From the NCBI GenBank assembly GCA_937894565.1, contig CALBHK010000358.1, forward strand, positions 1-10,588: a stretch of 10,588 nt of DNA, in the 5' to 3' direction. This document shows, in pieces, positions 5,979-10,588 of the stretch. The translations under genes were made by a program, and so were the position numbers. The notes below the pieces were generated by a model. That model was not told the origin of the DNA, searched no databases, and saw only the letters and a list, made by a program, of their open reading frames with translations. Source of the stretch: an uncultured Chlamydiae bacterium (GTDB taxonomy: Bacteria; Chlamydiota; Chlamydiia; Chlamydiales; CALBHK01). Each line of letters begins with the position of its first letter. The stretch's first letter is position 1.

Positions 5979-6991
5979 CATCCAAGCTTCTAAAGGCCTT
6001 GCAGGGGATTCAAAAAGAAAAGCCTCCTATCTGGATGATGCGCCAGGCAGGGCGCTATCTGCCTGAATATAAAGAACTGCGCAAGCGCCAAAGCTTTTAT
6101 GAGATGTCGCATCAAGTGGAACTGGCTGTAGAGGTGACCTTAATGCCTTTTCGTCACTTTCCTTTAGATGCGGCTATTATTTTTTCAGATATTCTTACGC
6201 TGTTTGAGGCATGGAATATTCAGGTAGAAATGGTAGAATCAATCGGTCCAAAAATTTCTTCCCCCTTACATACACCATCTGATTTAAATCGATTGCCAAC
6301 TTCTGCCGATTTATCTGCTTTAGAACATGTATATGTTGCCATTAAAGAGGCAAAAAAACAGCTTTCCGTGCCGCTTTTGGGCTTTTGTGGAGCCCCCTTG
6401 ACTTTGGCTAGCTATTTAATTGAAGGGGGCTCTTCTCCTGATTTGAAAAAGACAAGACTGTGGATGCAGCAAGATGCCGCTTCTTTTCACCTTTTGTTAG
6501 AAAAGCTGTGCCAACTAGCTATTACTCATTTAAAAGGGCAAATCAATGCAGGCGCGGATGCTGTGCAGATTTTTGATAGCTGGGCGTGTCATCTATCGGA
6601 TGAAGAATTTAACCTTTTTTGCGCCCCGTATCATCAAAAAATGGTGAAAGCGATTGAAGAATTATCCCCTGTGATTTTATTTACAAGAGGTTCGGATCGC
6701 TTTTTAGATGAACTTGTTAACGCTCAGCCCACAGCTATTAGTATTGATTGGAGCCTTAATCTATCTGATGCCTTTAAACGTATTCCACAATGTATTTCTT
6801 TGCAGGGAAATTTGGATCCTCATGTATTGTTGCAGGACCGCAAGAGCGTGAAAGTGGCAGTAGAAAATATTTTAAATCAAGTAAGTGAGCCACACCGCTA
6901 CATTTTTAATTTAGGTCATGGAGTACTTCCCAGTACACCTCTAGAGAATATTCAACAAATTTTTGAGAGTGTGGATGCATGGAAAATGTGA
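5975..6991 (+). CDS. hemE: Uroporphyrinogen decarboxylase
   Basis: Cofactor-free cytosolic enzyme that removes four carboxyl groups from uroporphyrinogen III to give coproporphyrinogen III. The protein has 338 residues, near the family norm. Motifs seen: WMMRQAGRYLPEY (Arg23, Arg27), IIFSDIL (catalytic Asp72), GFCGAPLTLASYLIEGG (Tyr147), FDSWACHLS, LQGNLDP and FNLGHG (His315). The family usually has DSWAG; here the last residue is Cys, a mild oddity. The start at 5975 overlaps the transketolase stop as ATGA, and the purine run AGAAGAGA lies just upstream. A longer frame from 5849 would only add residues read out of frame from transketolase. The gene overlaps hemF by 13 bases, so translation is probably coupled. 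Confidence 0.97.
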   Translation: MTSKLLKALQGIQKEKPPIWMMRQAGRYLPEYKELRKRQSFYEMSHQVELAVEVTLMPFRHFPLDAAIIFSDILTLFEAWNIQVEMVESIGPKISSPLHTPSDLNRLPTSADLSALEHVYVAIKEAKKQLSVPLLGFCGAPLTLASYLIEGGSSPDLKKTRLWMQQDAASFHLLLEKLCQLAITHLKGQINAGADAVQIFDSWACHLSDEEFNLFCAPYHQKMVKAIEELSPVILFTRGSDRFLDELVNAQPTAISIDWSLNLSDAFKRIPQCISLQGNLDPHVLLQDRKSVKVAVENILNQVSEPHRYIFNLGHGVLPSTPLENIQQIFESVDAWKM

Positions 6992-7764
6992 TCGCTTTCT
7001 TAAAATCTCTTAGGGAAGAGATCATTGCAGAGTTTGAATCATTAGAAATATCTTCTAAACGCTTTGAACGCACTGCTTGGGAGTATCAAAAAGGAAGCGG
7101 CGGGGGCGAAATTGCTTTAATAAGGGGAGAGACGTTTGAAAAAGCGGCGGTTAACTTTTCTTTTGTAAGCGGTAATGAATTTCCGGGAGCGGATGGCAAG
7201 GGCCCTTTTTCTGCAACGGGAATTAGTTTAATTACCCATATGAGCAACCCGTATGCTCCGACAGCCCATTTTAATTTACGGTTTATCCAGACGCCTGAAA
7301 AATCCTGGCTCGGTGGGGGCTATGATTTAACGCCGATGGGATTTCCTTTTGAAGAAGATACACTGCATTTTCATCAAACGACAAAAGAAGCTTTAGATGT
7401 CTTGGATGATGGTTATTATCCTCATTTTTCAAATTGGGCCAAAGAGTATTTTTATATTCCCCATCGCCACTGCGAAAGGGGAGTAGGGGGCATCTTTTTT
7501 GATCATTTAAATACAGGCGATGCCGAAAAAGACCAACAAATGTGGCAGTGTGTGGGTAAAACATTTACAAAAGCATTATTGCCTATTTTGCAAAGACGCA
7601 TTTCTATGTCTTATGGTGAAAAAGAGAAAGAAATGCAGCTTTTACGCCGTGGCCGCTATGTGGAATTTAACCTTCTTTATGATCGCGGTACAAAATTTGG
7701 GTTTCAATCGGGTGGAAATCCCGATGCGATTTTGTGCTCTTTACCTCCGCTCGTCAAATGGTAA
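6979..7764 (+). CDS. hemF: Oxygen-dependent coproporphyrinogen III oxidase, short C-terminus
   Basis: Oxidatively decarboxylates two propionates of coproporphyrinogen III to vinyl groups, giving protoporphyrinogen IX and using O2. Family blocks are clear: GGGEIALIRGETFEKAAVNF (42-60), ATGISLITH, NPYAPTAHFNLR (His97), WLGGGYDLTPM (110-120), HRHCERGVGGIFFDHL (162-177) and YVEFNLLYDRGTKFG. The protein has 261 residues and stops at SLPPLVKW, where the proteins I know, such as the E. coli enzyme of about 299, continue for roughly 25 or more residues. The start at 6979 lies inside hemE; a GTG at 6988 overlapping the hemE stop (GTGA) is an alternative. The stop overlaps the hemY start by seven bases. 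Confidence 0.95.
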   Translation: MENVIAFLKSLREEIIAEFESLEISSKRFERTAWEYQKGSGGGEIALIRGETFEKAAVNFSFVSGNEFPGADGKGPFSATGISLITHMSNPYAPTAHFNLRFIQTPEKSWLGGGYDLTPMGFPFEEDTLHFHQTTKEALDVLDDGYYPHFSNWAKEYFYIPHRHCERGVGGIFFDHLNTGDAEKDQQMWQCVGKTFTKALLPILQRRISMSYGEKEKEMQLLRRGRYVEFNLLYDRGTKFGFQSGGNPDAILCSLPPLVKW

Positions 7765-8948
7765 ACCATTTGATAATAGGAGCAGGCATTACAGCTCTTA
7801 CCTTAGCCTGGCAACTTAAATCTCTTCATCCTGATCATTCTATCCTTATCTTAGAAAAATCTTCTCGTGCAGGTGGCTGGATTCAAACAATGGATCATGA
7901 GGGTTTTTTATTTGAATTGGGTCCTCATAGTGCTCGAGGAATGGATGTTTTCGCATTAGCACAGGAGTTGGGCTTGTCCGATCAAATCATTTATTCTAAT
8001 AGCGCGGCAAGTAGACGCTATATTTATTATCAGGGAAAGTTGCGGGCTTTGCCTAAAAGTTTTTTAGAACTGGCAGCTGCACGTTGGATGTATCCAGTCT
8101 TCTGGGGCCTTGTCAGTGAGCCTTTTAGGAGGCGAGGTCATTTACAAGATGAAAGCGTGCAGGAGATGATGTATCGACGCATTGGGAAAAAAGCTACAGA
8201 TTTACTTGTAGATCCTCTTGTTAAGGGAATTTATGGGGGGAGTATAGATAGCATATCGAGCGCCTGGGCCTTTCCAAAATTATATGAATGGGAAAAGCAG
8301 TATGGTTCTTTTTTGATGGGAGCATTGCGTGCTCGAAAGAAGGAAAACAAGATTTTTACTTTTAAAAATGGAATGAGGACGCTTATTTGTGCGCTTTATG
8401 AAAAATTAGAAAAAAATATCCTTTTTAATAAGAATGTTGAAAAAGTAGAGCAACATTGTGTGGTTTGCAAGGATGGGGAAGAGTTTACAGCTGATAAAAT
8501 TTATGACACGCGTCCCAAATGCAACGAATTACCTTATTTAGGCTTACATGTGATCTCGTTGGGATATAGGCAAGCAAAGCTTTGTCATGAAGGCTTTGGC
8601 TATTTAATTCCAAGCTCTGAGCAAGAGGATGTTTTAGGGGTGATTTGGGACTCCTCTATTTTTGCGCAGCAAAATAGTGGAGAGGATGCTCGGTTAACAG
8701 TGATGGTGAAAGAAGAAGTTGAAAATCCTATAGATGTAGCCTTAGAAGCGGTGGGCAGACAAATGGGGTTGCATCAAAAACCCGATGCTATTCATCATTT
8801 TCATGCGAGAAACGCGATCGTACAATATCCTGTGGGGTATCATATCTTGCCGTCATCTATTTGCGAGTTAGGCACGCATGTAAGCGGGGTGTCGGTGAAC
8901 GATTGCATCGCCTATGCACGCAAAACAGCTTTAAGTTGTGGTTTTTAA
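7758..8948 (+). CDS. hemY: Protoporphyrinogen oxidase, HemY type
   Basis: FAD flavoprotein that oxidises protoporphyrinogen IX to protoporphyrin IX, normally membrane-associated. The N-terminus has the dinucleotide fold (HLIIGAGITALTLAW; the third Gly of GxGxxG is Ala), then ILEKSSRAGGWIQT and FLFELGPHSARG. The middle has VDPLVKGIYGGSIDSISSAWAF. The C-terminus has VSVNDCIAYARKT, equivalent to the FAD-closing GVGVNDCI block. At 396 residues it is shorter than typical HemY (about 450). The start at 7758 (MVNHLIIG) is chosen because the FAD fold begins at residue 4 and the ATG overlaps the hemF stop as ATGGTAA; the frame from 7734 adds only eight unlikely residues. A coproporphyrinogen-oxidising role is less likely because hemF is next door. 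Chlamydial annotation often calls it hemG. Confidence 0.93.
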   Translation: MVNHLIIGAGITALTLAWQLKSLHPDHSILILEKSSRAGGWIQTMDHEGFLFELGPHSARGMDVFALAQELGLSDQIIYSNSAASRRYIYYQGKLRALPKSFLELAAARWMYPVFWGLVSEPFRRRGHLQDESVQEMMYRRIGKKATDLLVDPLVKGIYGGSIDSISSAWAFPKLYEWEKQYGSFLMGALRARKKENKIFTFKNGMRTLICALYEKLEKNILFNKNVEKVEQHCVVCKDGEEFTADKIYDTRPKCNELPYLGLHVISLGYRQAKLCHEGFGYLIPSSEQEDVLGVIWDSSIFAQQNSGEDARLTVMVKEEVENPIDVALEAVGRQMGLHQKPDAIHHFHARNAIVQYPVGYHILPSSICELGTHVSGVSVNDCIAYARKTALSCGF

Positions 8949-9036
8949 GCTGCTCTTGAACAATTGTGATGCAATCCTGAGTTTTGAGTTCCCTCCTTGG
9001 AGGTTTTAATCGCGGTAGCGATTGCTCTCTTTGTAG

Positions 9037-9084
9037 CCCATATCCAGCGCAAGCGAGCTGGCGAGCAAGACGCGCAGATATGGG
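9037..9084. other. Three-way-junction-like inverted repeat
   Basis: An outer 8-bp perfect stem (CCCATATC at 9037-9044 with GATATGGG at 9077-9084) encloses two smaller hairpins. These are CAGC/GCTG (9045-9048 with 9057-9060) and GCG/CGC (9061-9063 with 9071-9073), each with a 7-8 base loop. The arms abut, so a cloverleaf-like fold is possible on either strand. It does not match a tRNA. Confidence 0.4.
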
Positions 9085-9103
9085 TATTATGTTAAATATA
9101 ATT

Positions 9104-9121
9104 GTGCCACGGGAGTGGCAC
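9104..9121 (-). terminator. Possible terminator of the ATPase gene
   Basis: A perfect 7-bp stem (GTGCCAC/GTGGCAC) with a 4-base loop lies about 45 bases past the ATPase stop. On the minus strand it is followed by AATTATATTT, a weak U-rich tail. On the plus strand the tail is not T-rich, so it would serve hemY poorly. Confidence 0.35.
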
Positions 9122-9166
9122 TTCATTCAACCACAAAGGGTTCGTTCATCAGGGTATGCAAGGAGT

Positions 9167-10414
9167 TTAGATCGATTTTATGTAGGTCTCCCAATCAATC
9201 ATGCGCCCTTTGATCCCTAATTCTTTTTCTGCGGACTTAAGGGCTCTCTCCTCCCTTTCCAAAGTATCGCGATCTTTGCAGTCCCATACAACTTGAATGA
9301 TTTCAAAATCTCCTTGTTGATCTTTTGTTATAAAATCCACTTCATAACCTTCAGAGGTTGTGTAATAGAAAATTTCCTTTTTTTGACGGCGTAAATCTAA
9401 ATACACTTGATTTTCTAACAGTTTTCCAACATTTAGGGCAAAATTAAATGTGGAAGCATTGATTAAGCCATTATCAACAGCGTAGATTTTTTTTGGAGTT
9501 GTTTCTAAAACCCTTAAGGATTCTGTAAATATAGGCACAGTATATACTAAGAAAGCATCTTCCAAATACTCTAAATAATTGTATAGCGTATCTTTTCCGA
9601 CTTTATATCCTTGGCTTTGAATATCTTTATAAAATTTATTTATAGAAAATCTCGAGGCGACATTTTTTAAAAGAGCACTTGTAAAATATTTTAATAATGG
9701 AATGTTGCTTATTTTATGACGCTCTACAACATCTCTAAAAACGACAACCTCAGCATAGTTTTGTAACATTTCAATTCTTTCTTGCGGAGATAGTGCCTGA
9801 ACTCCTGGAAATCCGCCAGTTTGAAAAAAGTCTGTTAAATAAAAACCATATTGATCTAAAAATTTTCTTCCAAATGGCCTTGAGGGTAGGGGGATTTCTT
9901 TTGCACTTAAATATTCTTGAAAATTATAAGGTTGAATTTCTATTGATAAAGAGCGTCCTCTCAAGGAGGTAGCAATCTCTTTACTTAATAATTTTGCCGA
10001 TGATCCTGTGATATAAATTTCTACATTTTTTGTGTCTAACAGACGACGGACTACTAAAGGCCATCCTTCTACGTTTTGAACCTCATCTAAAAAAAGAAAA
10101 CAGCGTTGATCATGAAGGTTTGGCTGCCGTGTGTATAGCGCATCAATTAATTCGCCCATTTTTTTTTGATCCATAGGTAGTAATCGGTCGTCTTCAAAGT
10201 TAAGGTAGAGCAGATAGTCGAGGGAAACATGGCTTGCAATAAGATCTCTCATTGTTTGGAAAAGAAAATAAGTTTTTCCTGAACGTCTCATCCCTATTGC
10301 AATTTTAGCAAGATTCTTTGCTTGGGGAAATTGGTAGTGACGTCGATTAGAGCTTTTAGATTTTTGTAGTGTTGCATGAAATTCTTCTTGCAGTGTTTCT
10401 AAAAAGCTTTCCAT
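9167..10414 (-). CDS. AAA_14/DUF4143 family ATPase
   Basis: A 415-residue stand-alone P-loop ATPase of the AAA_14 plus DUF4143 architecture. Visible are Walker A GMRRSGKT (41-48), Walker B CFLFLDEVQ (105-113), a sensor-like TGSSAKLLS (136-144) with SLRGRS following, and the DUF4143 part from about residue 200. A nuclease-like tail reads FYYTTSEGYEVDFI then FEIIQVVW. Such proteins are abundant, often transferred between bacteria and archaea, and of unknown biochemical role. The start at 10414 follows AAAGG (10425-10421) by six bases; an upstream ATG at 10447 lies next to the putative -10 box and has no better site. The gene stands alone and converges on the haem operon, so horizontal acquisition is plausible. 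Confidence 0.9.
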   Translation of the reverse strand: MESFLETLQEEFHATLQKSKSSNRRHYQFPQAKNLAKIAIGMRRSGKTYFLFQTMRDLIASHVSLDYLLYLNFEDDRLLPMDQKKMGELIDALYTRQPNLHDQRCFLFLDEVQNVEGWPLVVRRLLDTKNVEIYITGSSAKLLSKEIATSLRGRSLSIEIQPYNFQEYLSAKEIPLPSRPFGRKFLDQYGFYLTDFFQTGGFPGVQALSPQERIEMLQNYAEVVVFRDVVERHKISNIPLLKYFTSALLKNVASRFSINKFYKDIQSQGYKVGKDTLYNYLEYLEDAFLVYTVPIFTESLRVLETTPKKIYAVDNGLINASTFNFALNVGKLLENQVYLDLRRQKKEIFYYTTSEGYEVDFITKDQQGDFEIIQVVWDCKDRDTLEREERALKSAEKELGIKGRMIDWETYIKSI

Positions 10415-10416
10415 AT

Positions 10417-10472
10417 CTATCCTTTTGTATAAGGATAGGTATAGCATTTTCTTTCCTTATAAGCAAGGATAG
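10417..10472. promoter_or_regulatory. Three AAGGATAG octamers around the ATPase promoter
   Basis: AAGGATAG occurs on the plus strand at 10431-10438 and 10465-10472, 34 bases apart, and inverted at 10417-10424. The first and third form a perfect 8-bp stem with a 6-base loop. Together they bracket the putative -35 and -10 boxes and cover the ribosome binding site. A repressor operator fits best; in a longer transcript the same inverted pair would hide the ribosome binding site. Confidence 0.5.
10438..10466 (-). promoter_or_regulatory. Candidate promoter of the ATPase gene
   Basis: On the minus strand TTGCTT (10466-10461), a 17-bp spacer and TATACC (10443-10438), preceded by TGC, resemble an extended -10 sigma70-type promoter. 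Initiation near 10431 gives a leader of about 17 bases to the ATG at 10414. Confidence 0.5.
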
Positions 10473-10511
10473 TTTTTTAATTTAAAAAAGAAAATAATAG
10501 GATAACAAGAT

Positions 10512-10537
10512 CGGCTCCCCAAATACTTTGGGAGCCG
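10512..10537. other. Strong GC-rich hairpin near the right edge
   Basis: CGGCTCCC (10512-10519) pairs perfectly with GGGAGCCG (10530-10537), and AAA/TTT continues the stem past a one-base bulge. Neither side has a T tract. It may be the terminator of a minus-strand gene ending beyond the window. The rest of 10448-10588 is AT-rich with no credible gene. Confidence 0.4.
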
Positions 10538-10588
10538 GCAGTTGCTATGCTGAAGTTATAGGATAAATCTAAATTAGATCTTGAAAAA

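Larger units (their letters stand above)
8949..9166. other. Structured intergenic stretch after hemY
   Basis: The 218 bases between hemY and the convergent ATPase gene hold no credible gene; small frames here show no family features. They contain at least four inverted repeats: CCTCC/GGAGG at 8992-9003 followed by TTTT, a 6-bp stem with a GGTA loop (9008-9023), a nested multi-arm fold (9037-9084) and a GTGCCAC/GTGGCAC hairpin (9104-9121). It is locally more GC-rich than its neighbours. It could be a terminator region, a worn mobile-element remnant or a small RNA. Confidence 0.5.

Noticed and set aside
7283..7564. 93-codon minus-strand frame inside hemF
   Set aside because: Antisense shadow of conserved HemF blocks, with no ribosome binding site seen.
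7520..7819. 99-codon plus-strand frame across the hemF/hemY junction
   Set aside because: Overlaps two well-supported genes in a third frame and shows no family features.
9037..9084. Possible tRNA because of the cloverleaf-like fold
   Set aside because: Too short (48 bases), with no TTC-arm consensus, no plausible anticodon arm and no CCA context.
8857..9220. Two small frames (89 codons minus, 78 codons plus) in the hemY-ATPase gap
   Set aside because: Composition is irregular, they overlap neighbouring genes and stem structures, and neither has a convincing start site.

Overview
The window most likely comes from an environmental chlamydia (order Parachlamydiales, probably Parachlamydiaceae). 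This is inferred from gene content: a transketolase and haem cluster like the one I recall near tktB/hemE/hemN/hemG in Chlamydia, a NifU-like protein whose sequence style matches chlamydial homologues, a soluble-kinase-like membrane protein, a chlamydia-style outer-membrane barrel remnant, and moderately low GC. No rRNA or tRNA is present to confirm it.

Layout. Positions 2-847 (+) hold the 3' part of a kinase-fold protein whose reading frame is open to the window edge and adds an N-terminal membrane anchor. It converges on a broken outer-membrane barrel gene (829-1299, -), which lost its 5' end to an insertion sequence. The IS (1294-3007) belongs to the IS1634/IS4-like DDE group, with 32-bp terminal inverted repeats and an intact 519-residue transposase. 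A 159-bp MITE-like palindromic element (3010-3168) abuts it. Next, on the minus strand, is a NifU-like locus (3863-3151) read as two overlapping frames. A further copy of the MITE tip lies inside its 5' end.

From about 3920 to 8948 (+) runs a tightly packed operon: transketolase, hemE, hemF and hemY, each overlapping the next by 4 to 13 bases. The three haem enzymes convert uroporphyrinogen III to coproporphyrinogen III, then to protoporphyrinogen IX, then to protoporphyrin IX. Transketolase serves the non-oxidative pentose phosphate pathway. A structured intergenic stretch (about 8949-9166) follows. The last gene (10414-9167, -) is a stand-alone AAA_14/DUF4143 ATPase whose promoter region carries three copies of an octamer.

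The most unusual signal is in the NifU-like locus. Frame 0 (degenerate IscU-like domain) and frame -1 (Nfu-like CxxC domain) meet at an A AAA AAC heptamer. A Shine-Dalgarno-like purine run lies just upstream and a 6-bp hairpin starts three bases downstream. That is the layout of a programmed -1 frameshift signal, although a homopolymer indel in a decaying or mis-sequenced gene is the main competing explanation.
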